This document shows, in pieces, positions 51,937 to 60,743 of a stretch of DNA of 64,000 bases. The notes under the pieces were generated by a model. It had not been told where the DNA came from. It did not search any database and was given only the letters and a program-made list of their open reading frames with translations. Origin of the DNA: Phytopseudomonas flavescens (GTDB lineage Bacteria > Pseudomonadota > Gammaproteobacteria > Pseudomonadales > Pseudomonadaceae); contig NZ_FNDG01000019.1 in NCBI RefSeq assembly GCF_900100535.1, positions 1 through 64,000 of the forward strand. Direction: 5' to 3'. Position numbers and translations under genes: made by a program. The stretch's first letter is position 1; each line of letters begins with the position of its first letter.

Positions 51937-53463
51937 CTAGCGTTCTTCGCGCAGCTTGGCCATCTGCCGTTCGAGCAGCGCCGGATACGGATCGAGCAGG
52001 CGCTCCACGCAGCTGGCGCCCTCGGGGCTGGCGATGGCGCGGATGCGGGCGCGTTGGCGCAGGGTGGCATCCTCGCCGACGCGGCGTTCGACCAGCAGCA
52101 GGTTACGGCTGTGCTGGGACAGGGCCAGGGCATCCTGCGCGGTTTCGCTCAGCAGCAGGTCGCCCTGGCTCAGCCCCCGCAGTCCCTCGCCCAGGGTCAG
52201 ACCGAGCTGCAGGTGCAGGGTGATGCCACTGTCGGCAACCTCGATCTGCAGGGCGTGGCCCAGGGCGCGTAGCAGTTCCCCACAGCAGATGGCGTGGGTC
52301 AGGTAGTCGTCCTGGCTGTCCTGATGATGGAACAGCATCAGGCTGCTGCCATCGTTGAGGGTATACAGCTGTGCCTTGTACAGCGTCGCGGCCTTGTCCA
52401 GGCAATTGCGGTAACTCTGCAGCAGCTCCATCAGGCGCGTGCGCGGCAATCGCCGCAATTGTTCCTGTGCGCCCAGTTGGACGGCCAGCACGGCGCTTTT
52501 CTGCGGCGCAGCAGGTGCTGCCGGAGTGCCGTGGGCGGGCGTCTCGTCGTGCTCATAGAGATCGGCGAAGGCATCGTCGTCATCGTCAGGCCCGCGGCTT
52601 GGTGGGTCGTAGTCGTCGGCATCGAAACGGCTGTCGCGCAGGTTACGGACCTGGAATGGCGGGTCGTCGCGACGATCCGGTTCTTCGTCGTCCTCGTCGT
52701 GCCGGAACTGCTCGTCCAGATCGTCGAGGTCGTCGAATTCAGGCTCCACTTCCGCTTTCGGCTCTGGCTTTACCGGCGCCAGGCGGGCTTGCATGTGGCG
52801 CGCCAGATCGCCGATTTCGTCCTGGCGATTGGCGCCTGGGGCGTAGTCATCTGGATCACGCAACCAGACACGCATCTGCATCAGCGGCGTGGAGATTTGC
52901 CGGCCAAGGCGCAGGCTCAATGACAGGGTCAGCGCCAGCAGAATCAGGCTGAGGATCCCCATGCTTTGCAGGCTGATGGTCATCGGCTGCTGGAATTGCT
53001 GCATGTCCAGGCTGATGCGCAACTGCCCGGCCATCACCTCCTGGAAGGTGATGGGCGTGGAGTACAGGCCTTCGGTTTCGCCGAGCATGCTCTTGCTCGG
53101 GCGCGTGCCGGCTTCCGCGAGAATACGGTTGTCGACGCTGTAGATGGCGGCGTGGGCCACCAGCGGGTTCTTCACCAGGTTGCCCAGCAGCACGTTGAGG
53201 CTGAGGATGTCGTTGGACACCAGCAACTCGGTCGCCGAGGCTGCCGTCTGCGTGATCAGGCTGCTGCCCAGGGCTTCTGCCTGCTGTTGCATGGCCTGCT
53301 TGAACTGCATGCCGATCACCCAGGCATAGATCACCAGCGCCATGGCCACCAGCAGCAAGCTGTGACTGACGATGCGCAATGCCAGCGGCACGCGACGTTG
53401 GCGCAATGCACGGAACAGCAGAAGGAAGAAGTTATCGGGCTTTACGGGGGCGGGCCGGTTCAC
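51937..53463 (-). CDS. Membrane protein with HAMP-like and degenerate cyclase-like regions
   Basis: 508 residues. One membrane helix at about 29–50, an extracytoplasmic sensor-like part (about 50–165), a second helix (about 168–188) and a HAMP-like stretch. Then comes a long, highly acidic, low-complexity linker (about 230–320, many Asp/Glu), and a C-terminal domain that resembles a nucleotide cyclase fold but lacks clear catalytic residues. It sits divergent from serB as in P. aeruginosa (about PA4961). Function unknown; perhaps a signalling membrane protein. Confidence 0.75.
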   Translation of the reverse strand: MNRPAPVKPDNFFLLLFRALRQRRVPLALRIVSHSLLLVAMALVIYAWVIGMQFKQAMQQQAEALGSSLITQTAASATELLVSNDILSLNVLLGNLVKNPLVAHAAIYSVDNRILAEAGTRPSKSMLGETEGLYSTPITFQEVMAGQLRISLDMQQFQQPMTISLQSMGILSLILLALTLSLSLRLGRQISTPLMQMRVWLRDPDDYAPGANRQDEIGDLARHMQARLAPVKPEPKAEVEPEFDDLDDLDEQFRHDEDDEEPDRRDDPPFQVRNLRDSRFDADDYDPPSRGPDDDDDAFADLYEHDETPAHGTPAAPAAPQKSAVLAVQLGAQEQLRRLPRTRLMELLQSYRNCLDKAATLYKAQLYTLNDGSSLMLFHHQDSQDDYLTHAICCGELLRALGHALQIEVADSGITLHLQLGLTLGEGLRGLSQGDLLLSETAQDALALSQHSRNLLLVERRVGEDATLRQRARIRAIASPEGASCVERLLDPYPALLERQMAKLREER

Positions 53464-53642
53464 AGAGCTCGGCTCTTGTCGACTGGAGATGCGGCGCAGT
53501 ATAGCGAGCGACCTGCGCAGGGCAAAGCGCCGCGCGTGTTCGGGAAGCCTTGAAAGTGGTTAGAATGCGGGTTTTTCACCGGCCCTGCTGCACATCGCCG
53601 TTCGGCAGACCGTTCATAGTCCTGCGAGCTCCGGAGTACGCT
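53464..53642. promoter_or_regulatory. serB upstream region
   Basis: 179-bp gap between divergent genes. A -10-like TAGAAT lies near 53,561–53,566, about 80 bp before the serB start. The Shine-Dalgarno GGAG at about 53,632–53,635 decides the TTG start of serB. Confidence 0.45.
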
Positions 53643-54854
53643 TTGCGCGAAATCGTTCTGATCAACATGACCGGTGAGGATCGGCCCGGCCTCACGGCGG
53701 CCATCACCGGCGTATTGGCCCGAGGTGGCGTGAATGTCCTCGACATCGGCCAGGCGGTCATCCACGGCACCTTGTCATTCGGCATTCTGGTGGAAATTGC
53801 CGATGGCGGGCACGCCGCTTCGTTGCGCGAGGAGATTCTTGGCACCGCCCAGGGGCTCGACCAGCAGGTGCGCTTCACGACGCTGTCGGAGGACGACTAT
53901 CAAGGCTGGGCGGCCGGCGGCCCTGCGCGCCACATCGTGACCCTGCTGAGCCGCCAGGTCACCGCCGAGCAGTTGCAGCGCGTCAGTGCGATCACTGCCA
54001 GGTACGGGTTGAACATCGAGCATATCGACCGCTTGTCTCGGCGTGTGCCACTGGGCGTGCCGGCCTCGCAGGGCAAGGGCTGCATCGAGTTTTCGGTTCG
54101 TGGCGACCCCAGCGATCCGGCTGCCCTGCGTGACGAATTTCTCCGCGTGGCCCAGGAGCTGAACGTCGATATCGCCTTCCAGGCCGATTCCCTGTTCCGC
54201 CGCCACCGTCGCCTGGCCGTGTTCGATATGGATTCCACGCTGATCGAAGCGGAAGTGATCGACGAACTGGCCAAGGCTGCCGGTGTCGGTGAGCAGGTAG
54301 CGGCAATTACCGAGCGGGCGATGCGTGGGGAACTGGATTTCCGTGCCAGCTTCAAGGAGCGCCTGGCGCTGCTGAAGGGACTGGATGTCGGCGTGCTGGA
54401 CGAAATCGGCGCCTCGCTGCGCCTGACCGAAGGTGCCGAGAACCTGTTCGCCGAACTCAAGCGCCTGGGCTACAAGACCGCCATCCTGTCCGGCGGCTTC
54501 ACCTACTTCGCCAGGCAGCTGCAGGCCAGGCTGGGCATTGACTACGTGTTCGCCAACGAGCTGGAAGTGCTCGATGGCAAGGTTACCGGTGTCGCCATCG
54601 AACCCGTCGTTGATGCGCAGCGCAAGGCTGACCTGCTGCGTGAGCTGGCGCATAAGGAAGGCTTGCGCCTGGAACAGACCATTGCCGTCGGTGATGGCGC
54701 CAATGACCTGCCGATGCTGGCCATCGCGGGGCTGGGGGTGGCATTCCGTGCCAAGCCGCTGGTCAAGCAGTCTGCCAGGCAGGCGATTTCCACCCTGGGC
54801 CTGGATGGTCTTCTCTACCTGCTGGGCATGCGCGACCGCGACGCTCGGCAGTAA
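53643..54854 (+). CDS. serB: Phosphoserine phosphatase SerB
   Basis: 403 residues: two ACT-like domains (about 1–170) and a HAD phosphatase domain with DMDSTLIEAE (Asp near 195), SGGFTYF and GDGANDLPML. It makes L-serine from phosphoserine, the last step of serine biosynthesis. TTG at 53,643 (MREIVLINMTGEDRPG) is chosen over an open extension back to a TTG at 53,550, because the extension covers the promoter-like TAGAAT and lacks family resemblance. Confidence 0.96.
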   Translation: MREIVLINMTGEDRPGLTAAITGVLARGGVNVLDIGQAVIHGTLSFGILVEIADGGHAASLREEILGTAQGLDQQVRFTTLSEDDYQGWAAGGPARHIVTLLSRQVTAEQLQRVSAITARYGLNIEHIDRLSRRVPLGVPASQGKGCIEFSVRGDPSDPAALRDEFLRVAQELNVDIAFQADSLFRRHRRLAVFDMDSTLIEAEVIDELAKAAGVGEQVAAITERAMRGELDFRASFKERLALLKGLDVGVLDEIGASLRLTEGAENLFAELKRLGYKTAILSGGFTYFARQLQARLGIDYVFANELEVLDGKVTGVAIEPVVDAQRKADLLRELAHKEGLRLEQTIAVGDGANDLPMLAIAGLGVAFRAKPLVKQSARQAISTLGLDGLLYLLGMRDRDARQ

Positions 54855-54861
54855 GTGGGCT

Positions 54862-54889
54862 GCCGCGGGGTGGCCTGGCTACCCGCGGC
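54862..54889. terminator. Terminator hairpin between convergent serB and fimX
   Basis: Stem GCCGCGGG…CCCGCGGC extended by GTGGC / GCTAC around loop CTG, with a one-base bulge. It fills the 36-bp gap between the two stop codons, so it probably serves both genes. The T-tract is weak. Confidence 0.65.
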
Positions 54890-54890
54890 T

Positions 54891-56954
54891 TCATTCGTCT
54901 GACGAGAAGTTGTAGTCCATCGCCTGGCTCGGGCCCTGCAGGTAGTAACCCTGGATGTAGCTCGTGCCGGCCTGCCACAGCGTGGCGAGCACGCTGGCGG
55001 ATTCCACGAACGGCACGATGGTCAGTTTCGCCTGGCCGTGCAGGCTGGCCAGCATGGTCTTCAGCGCTTCCTGATTGCTCGGGTCGTTCAGGTCCTTGGC
55101 GAAGGAGCCATCTACCTTGACGAAGTCGACGGGCAGGTGCCGAAGCGTATTGAACGGATTCAGCGCGCAGCCGAACTGGCTCAGGGCGATGTGGCAGTGC
55201 AGATCCTTGAGGCCCAGCGCCAGCGTCTTCACCTGTTTCAGGTAGGTGATGGCATCCGGCTCGCTGAACTGGAACACCAAGGCATCGGACGGCAGACGCG
55301 CGGCTTTCAGGGCGACGCTGAGCCAGGGCAGCAGTGTCTGATCCTGCAGGCTGGCATTGGACAAGTGCACGAACAGACGTGTCGCGTGCCCTTTTGAGCG
55401 GTGGTCGGCGAGCAGCTTGATCGAACTGAGGATGACCCAGCGGTCGATCCTTTCACCCAGCCCCGTTTCCCTGGCCACGGCGAGGAATTCTCCCGGCGGG
55501 ACTTCCTGGCCGGAGGGACTGAGCAGGCGCAGCAGCACCTCGTAGTGCTCGTGTTCATCGCCACGCAGGCTGATCACCGGCTGGAACAACAGGCGGAAGC
55601 TGTTCTGTTCCAGCGCCTGCTGCACCATGGCCACCACGCTGCCGCGGCTGGCTGCCGCGGCCAGTTCCTCGGCCGGGTCGAACAGCTTGAGGGTACCCGG
55701 CTCGTCGATCTGATCGGCGCAGCGTTGCGCGCGATCGATCACTTCCCCTGCCTTGGGCGTTGTCTCGTTGAGGCCGGCGACGCCGATCGACAGGGTGGTC
55801 TGCGCGGTGCGCCCGTTGATGTCGAACAGGTGCGTCTCGGCCTTGCGCAGCAGGGCCTCGAGTTGCGGGCGCTGCTGCTGCGGTGTCATACCCGCTTGCA
55901 GAACGGCGAACACATCGTCGCCGAAGCGCGCCAGATGGGCATCCTGCGGGAAATGCGTGCGCAGCATGCCGGCGAGATCGGTCAGCAGCAGATCGATGGC
56001 GCCAAGGCCCATTTCGGCAAGCAGGGCGGCATAGCGATCGACGCGAATGTAGGCCAGGCTCGCCGGCTGTTCGTCGTTGACCGCGCGGTGCGCTGCGGTA
56101 TCCATCAGCTCGATGAAGTGGGCGCGGTTATATAGGCCGGTGACCAGATCCAGGCTGCTGATCTCTCGCAGCTTCTCTTCCAGTTCGGCATTGCCACTCT
56201 CGGCGCGGATCACTGCCTGGATGCAGGGTTCGCCGTCGTAGGCTGCAGGAGAGAGGGTGACGCGCGCCGAGAACGTGCTTTCGTCGGTGCGCACACCTGC
56301 ACAGGACAACTCGTGATCGTCCAGATGCTGATAGTTTTTCAGGAAGTCCTTGAAGGCACCCTGGTCGGCGCTGCCGATCAGGTCGATCATCGGCAGGCCT
56401 TCCAGTTCTTCGGCGTCGTCGAAGCCGAACAGCTCGAGGTAGGCGCGGTTGGCATAGATGTGCATGCCGTCGTGCACATAGGCGATGGCATCCACCGAGC
56501 TGTCCAGCAGCAGCTGGCAGCGCTTCTCCGCTTCGCGCAGGGCCACTTCGGCGGCGCGGCGGGCGCGGCGTTCCTCGAGGTTGACCAGCTCGCGACGGGC
56601 CACCAGCACCAGGCGCTCGTCTTCGCCCTGAGGCAACGCATCCTGAGCGCCCAGCATCAGCGCCTCGGTGACGCTGTCGGGCTCGTTGTCGGCCAGCAGC
56701 AGGATGACCGGAATGTCCTTGCCCTGACGACGAATGCAGGAGAGCGCCTCGCGGGGCTCCAGGCATTCGCTGACGGGTGCGCAGATCAGCAGATCCCAAT
56801 TGTGCTTGAGGGTCTCCAGCAGGTCCTGGATGGAGATCAGGCGGTGTACGCGGGTTGCATTGCCGGCATTGCGGAACAGGCTGACGAGGCGCTCGGCCTC
56901 GTTCTGCGAATCTTCGAGAATCAGCAGGCGGATGGTTTTCTTTTCGATGGCCAT
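54891..56954 (-). CDS. fimX: FimX, c-di-GMP effector for type IV pili
   Basis: 687 residues against 691 in P. aeruginosa. Order: receiver-like domain (about 1–130, RLLILEDSQNEAERL), PAS (about 140–260), degenerate GGDEF (motif reads GDDVF instead of GGDEF) and degenerate EAL (EVLLRLL in place of EAL). Both enzymatic sites are altered, as in the known protein, which binds c-di-GMP by its EAL domain and drives pilus assembly at one cell pole. Next gene upstream encodes a PilZ-like protein. Confidence 0.95.
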   Translation of the reverse strand: MAIEKKTIRLLILEDSQNEAERLVSLFRNAGNATRVHRLISIQDLLETLKHNWDLLICAPVSECLEPREALSCIRRQGKDIPVILLLADNEPDSVTEALMLGAQDALPQGEDERLVLVARRELVNLEERRARRAAEVALREAEKRCQLLLDSSVDAIAYVHDGMHIYANRAYLELFGFDDAEELEGLPMIDLIGSADQGAFKDFLKNYQHLDDHELSCAGVRTDESTFSARVTLSPAAYDGEPCIQAVIRAESGNAELEEKLREISSLDLVTGLYNRAHFIELMDTAAHRAVNDEQPASLAYIRVDRYAALLAEMGLGAIDLLLTDLAGMLRTHFPQDAHLARFGDDVFAVLQAGMTPQQQRPQLEALLRKAETHLFDINGRTAQTTLSIGVAGLNETTPKAGEVIDRAQRCADQIDEPGTLKLFDPAEELAAAASRGSVVAMVQQALEQNSFRLLFQPVISLRGDEHEHYEVLLRLLSPSGQEVPPGEFLAVARETGLGERIDRWVILSSIKLLADHRSKGHATRLFVHLSNASLQDQTLLPWLSVALKAARLPSDALVFQFSEPDAITYLKQVKTLALGLKDLHCHIALSQFGCALNPFNTLRHLPVDFVKVDGSFAKDLNDPSNQEALKTMLASLHGQAKLTIVPFVESASVLATLWQAGTSYIQGYYLQGPSQAMDYNFSSDE

Positions 56955-57011
56955 TAGCGAGATCGAGTCTGCGATGAGGCAGCAGAATAAGGCAGGGGAT
57001 TTTTTCGCAAT

Positions 57012-58814
57012 CTACAGCGACTTCCAGAGTGAGTCAAAATCTTCCTCCCCGGCCGGCCGGTGGCTTCCGGTGGCTGTGACGGCGGTCGCGTGATCCGCGA
57101 TTTTCTGCTCCAGATCGTGATATTCGAACTGGCTGAAACTGCCGGTGCTGGTCTGTTTCTGGCTCAGCACCGCGCGACGTTCCTTACCGTTGATGTTGAT
57201 CAGCACCTTGCTGCCTTCCTGGAATGGTAGCCGGGGGGTGATCAGCGTCGCCGGCCGGGAGATGGCGGCTATTTCCGGGAGCAGCAGGGCGCGCAGGTAC
57301 TGGCTGTTCTGCTCGGCCTTGCGCACCAGTTGCAGGCCACAGGACTGTGCGTGCGGGGCGATCAGTTCGATGCCCATCTGCGTGCCGCCACCGCGCACCT
57401 GGCGGATCCAGCGCACCACGGCAACGCTCCAGCCCTGCTGGGGGGTGTCGCGAATGCCGAGCAGTTCGCCGGCCTGCAACTGGTTGGGCACTTCCTTGGG
57501 CCATGACAGGCAGTAGCCCCCCGGGCTGTGGTTGACGATCGCCAGGGTATGGCTCGGGTAGTTTTCGCCTGCGGCGGACGGCGACGGCTCCTGCTCATCG
57601 ACCGGCTTGCGGTATTCGATTTCCTCGAACGGCAGGCCGTGCTCCCACTCGGAGCTGCGTTGGGCGTCCGGGGCACTGGACCAGATATCCGGTTCGCCGC
57701 TGACGGGTTTGAACGACGCGGTGGTGTCCACCGGCTGCTTGAGCAGCTCGCTGAATACCTTGCCGTTGGCCAGGTAGTAGTTCAACGCGCTCATGCCGAT
57801 ACACAGGGTCATGCTCCCGTTACCCTGGGTGCGCTGGAAGGTACGCTCGGAAATGTCGCCCCAGGCGGCCGCCGCGTGCTGCAGCATGTCGAGGGTGAAA
57901 CCTTCCGGCACCTGCAGGCGGGACTGGCGTCGTTCCTCGGGCAGCCGTTGCAGATGATCCTTGATGGCGTCGACCAGCGGTGTAGGATCGATACCCAGGG
58001 CATTCTGCAGCTCGCTCGGCTGGAACAGCGAGGTATAGCGTGGCGGGCCGTCGAGCTGTGGCGCCACGGCGAAGATGCTCGACGGATCCGCTCCTGCCTG
58101 CAGATTGACCAGCGGGCTCCACGCCTCCAGCGCCTCGGCCAGGCGGGCAATGGCGCCCTGGCGCATCTGGTTGCAGCGCGAACAGCCGATCAGCAGCGCC
58201 ACGATGTAGTTCTGCTCGACACTCAATCCCTGCGTATGGCGGGCCAGCGGGTCGCGGATCACCAGCTTGTGCAGGTTCTGCTGGCGCGCGATCAGGTAGA
58301 GCTGGTGCAGCTCCAGCCACAACCCCTCGGGAACCGGGCAATACAACTGGCTGGTACGGATCAATGGCCCATTGAGGCTGTGAACGGCACGCTGCAGCGC
58401 AGTGCCGAGCAGTGGGTTGCGCTCGCGGCTGGGCTGCGGTGCGAGGCGCGAAATGATCAGTTTGTAGCCAATCGCCAGGTGATTCTGCAGGGCCTGGCAC
58501 AGGTTGGCCACTTTGCGTGGGCGTTCGTCGAGGACGATCGCCTGGTTGAGGAAGTGACGCTCCAGGTGCTGGCAGACGAAATACACCTCGGGTCGCAGCA
58601 ACTCCAACAGTTGCAAGCGGTTTTCCGAAGCGGTCAGCAACTGGTTGAGTTCGATCAACGCCTGGTACAGCTGGCGTGCGGTCTCGCCGATATTGGCCTT
58701 GGGCAGGCCGGCGATCCAGCGCTTCAGGTCACGTGGCGTGGCGTCGCAGAAAGTCAGGCCCTGCTTGGTCGGCGTCGGGACGCGGAGCAAAAGGTGGGGG
58801 CTCTGTTTATCCAT
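57012..58814 (-). CDS. Conserved protein with a C-terminal PilZ-like domain
   Basis: 600 residues, soluble. About 430 residues of largely helical N-terminal region of unknown fold are followed by a PilZ-like barrel. The motif NxSxxG is present (VNHSPGGYCLSW), with LQAGELLGI and WSVAVVRWIRQV and MGIELI strands. The usual RxxxR ahead of it is not obvious, so c-di-GMP binding is uncertain. It lies 57 bp upstream of fimX on the same strand, a conserved pairing in Pseudomonas. ATG 58,814 is preferred to an adjoining TTG. Confidence 0.8.
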   Translation of the reverse strand: MDKQSPHLLLRVPTPTKQGLTFCDATPRDLKRWIAGLPKANIGETARQLYQALIELNQLLTASENRLQLLELLRPEVYFVCQHLERHFLNQAIVLDERPRKVANLCQALQNHLAIGYKLIISRLAPQPSRERNPLLGTALQRAVHSLNGPLIRTSQLYCPVPEGLWLELHQLYLIARQQNLHKLVIRDPLARHTQGLSVEQNYIVALLIGCSRCNQMRQGAIARLAEALEAWSPLVNLQAGADPSSIFAVAPQLDGPPRYTSLFQPSELQNALGIDPTPLVDAIKDHLQRLPEERRQSRLQVPEGFTLDMLQHAAAAWGDISERTFQRTQGNGSMTLCIGMSALNYYLANGKVFSELLKQPVDTTASFKPVSGEPDIWSSAPDAQRSSEWEHGLPFEEIEYRKPVDEQEPSPSAAGENYPSHTLAIVNHSPGGYCLSWPKEVPNQLQAGELLGIRDTPQQGWSVAVVRWIRQVRGGGTQMGIELIAPHAQSCGLQLVRKAEQNSQYLRALLLPEIAAISRPATLITPRLPFQEGSKVLININGKERRAVLSQKQTSTGSFSQFEYHDLEQKIADHATAVTATGSHRPAGEEDFDSLWKSL

Positions 58815-58896
58815 CAAACTTTCTTACTCCGGCGCCAGCATGCGAGCGAATCGTTCGTTAATCGTGAAGCGACTCTAGCAGCATCTGGCCATCGTC

Positions 58897-58928
58897 GCAG
58901 CCTTTGCGCCACTGATGGCAAAGGCTGC
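58897..58928 (-). other. Strong hairpin after psd
   Basis: Perfect 11-bp stem GCAGCCTTTGC / GCAAAGGCTGC with a 10-nt loop, in the 130-bp gap between psd and the PilZ-like gene. On the minus strand it lies 17 bp past the psd stop. There is no T-run, so it is a possible Rho-dependent or stability element rather than a classic terminator. Confidence 0.5.
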
Positions 58929-58944
58929 AGGCCAGGCTGCGGGT

Positions 58945-59796
58945 TCACTGGCCGAGCAATTGGCCCATGCGCACCGGGCTGTTGGCACCCAGTTCCGCGG
59001 CCCATTTCACCTGTTCCGGGCCGAACAGCACGATGGCGGTGGAGCCGAGCTTGAAGCGGCCCAGCTCCGCACCTTTCTCGAGGCTGATCGGTGCCCGGGC
59101 GGCCTCGTCGTAGCGCACGCTCTTCAATTCCCGCTTGGGCGGCGTGATCAGGCCGGCCCAGACGGTTTCGATCGAGGCGACGATCATCGCGCCAACCAGT
59201 ACCACGGCCATTGGGCCGCGCTCGGTATCGAACAGGCAGACCACCCGCTCGTTGCGTGCGAACAGCTCGGGAACGTTTTCGGCGGTGGTCTGGTTCACCG
59301 AGAACAGGCGGCCAGGCACGTAGATCATTTCCTTCAGGGTGCCGGCCAGCGGCATATGGACGCGGTGGTAGTCCTTGGGAGACAGGTAGACGGTCGCGAA
59401 GTCGCCACCCATGAAGGGCGCGGCGCGCTCGCTGTCGCCGCCCAGCAGCTCGGTCACGCTGTAGCTGTGGCCCTTGGCCTGGAACACCCGGCCATGTTCG
59501 ATGCGGCCGAGCTGGCTGACGGCGCCGTCGGCAGGGCAGAGCACCGCGCCTGGCAGGTTGTCCAGCGGGCGGGCGCCTTCCTTCAGGGCGCGGGTGAAGA
59601 ATGCGTTGAAGTGCTCGAAGGCGGTCGGGTCCTCGATCTGCGCCTCGCTCATGTCGACCTGGTACTGCCTGGCGAACCAGGTGATCAGGCGGTTCTTGAA
59701 CCAGGGCGCCCGGCATTCGGCTGCCTGGCCGATCAGGCGCGACAGCAGGTGGTGCGGGGTCAGGTACTGGCTGAGGATAAACAGGCGTTGTTTCAT
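58945..59796 (-). CDS. psd: Phosphatidylserine decarboxylase Psd
   Basis: 283-residue proenzyme. The autocleavage motif Leu-Gly-Ser-Thr is at residues 250–253 (GRFKLGSTAIVLFG); Ser252 becomes the pyruvoyl group. Conserved FFTRALKEGARPL, PADGAVSQLG and PKDYHRVHMPLAG blocks are present. Converts phosphatidylserine to phosphatidylethanolamine in the inner membrane. Follows rhdA, 64 bp apart, on the same strand. Confidence 0.97.
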   Translation of the reverse strand: MKQRLFILSQYLTPHHLLSRLIGQAAECRAPWFKNRLITWFARQYQVDMSEAQIEDPTAFEHFNAFFTRALKEGARPLDNLPGAVLCPADGAVSQLGRIEHGRVFQAKGHSYSVTELLGGDSERAAPFMGGDFATVYLSPKDYHRVHMPLAGTLKEMIYVPGRLFSVNQTTAENVPELFARNERVVCLFDTERGPMAVVLVGAMIVASIETVWAGLITPPKRELKSVRYDEAARAPISLEKGAELGRFKLGSTAIVLFGPEQVKWAAELGANSPVRMGQLLGQ

Positions 59797-59860
59797 CTAT
59801 ATTCCTTGGCAGCCCGGCGTTCAGCGCCGGGCGCATGACAGGTGGACAGTCGGGTCGCAC

Positions 59861-60676
59861 TCACTGTTCGACGGGTGTATCGGGAAGGTTGCCCCATTCG
59901 CTCCAGGATCCGGCATAGGCCTTGACCCGCGGATAGCCCAGGGCCTTGGCCACCAGATAGGTGAAGCCGGAGCGGCGGTGGCTCTGGCAGTGGGTGATGA
60001 TTTCCTTGTCGGCGCTCAGGCCCAGCCGGTTCAACTGCTGGTCGATATCCTCGCGGATGCGCAGGCCGCGCGCGGGGTCCATGCCGGCTGTCCACTCGAA
60101 GTGAATGGCACCGGGAATATGACCACCCCGGGCTGCCTGGACCTTCTCGCCGCGGTATTCCTCCAGCGAGCGTGCGTCCCAGATGGCCAGGTCATCGGCA
60201 CCCAGGCGCGCCTTCAGGTAGTCCAGGCTGGCGGTTGGCTCGTCACTCAGCGACAGTTGCACCGGCGTGCTTTTCGGCTCGGGGACATCCTGGCTGAGTG
60301 GGCGCTGTTCCGCTTCCCAGGCGGTCAGTCCGCCGTTGAGGAAGTGGTAGCGCGAGTGGCCGATCACATCCAGCAGCCAGATGAAGCGCCCGGCCCAGCC
60401 GCCACCTTCATCGTCATACACCACGTAGGTGGCGTCCGGGTGATGACCAAGCTCGCCGAACAACTGCTCCAGCGCCGCCCGCTCGGGCAGCAGGCCGGGG
60501 GCCGGGGGCCTGCCCCGTTGCGTACGTTTGCTGTCGACAAGGCGGGCGCCGGGAATATGCCCGGCCTGATAACGAGCGCTGCTACTCAAGTCGACCAGAA
60601 TAAGGCTGGGTTCTTGCAGTCGCGTAGCCAGATCCGCCGGCTCGATGACCAGCGGCAGTTCATCGAAGGCTGTCAT
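59861..60676 (-). CDS. rhdA: Thiosulfate sulfurtransferase RhdA (rhodanese)
   Basis: 271 residues, two rhodanese domains. The catalytic Cys230 is in the loop CQSHRRSG, the same position as in the Azotobacter vinelandii enzyme; the N-terminal domain has no cysteine in that loop and is inactive. Transfers sulfur from thiosulfate to acceptors such as cyanide. ATG at 60,676 is the family start; the frame farther upstream has no match. Confidence 0.97.
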   Translation of the reverse strand: MTAFDELPLVIEPADLATRLQEPSLILVDLSSSARYQAGHIPGARLVDSKRTQRGRPPAPGLLPERAALEQLFGELGHHPDATYVVYDDEGGGWAGRFIWLLDVIGHSRYHFLNGGLTAWEAEQRPLSQDVPEPKSTPVQLSLSDEPTASLDYLKARLGADDLAIWDARSLEEYRGEKVQAARGGHIPGAIHFEWTAGMDPARGLRIREDIDQQLNRLGLSADKEIITHCQSHRRSGFTYLVAKALGYPRVKAYAGSWSEWGNLPDTPVEQ

Positions 60677-60743
60677 ATGGGCCTCGTTGGCAAAAGTGGG
60701 AACGCGATTGTAGCGCAGCCGGGGCCGGGAATAATGCCGATAC

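Noticed and set aside
53550..53642. N-terminal extension of serB
   Set aside because: Covers a -10-like TAGAAT and begins with TTG lacking a ribosome site; the GGAG-led TTG at 53,643 starts the ACT domain properly.
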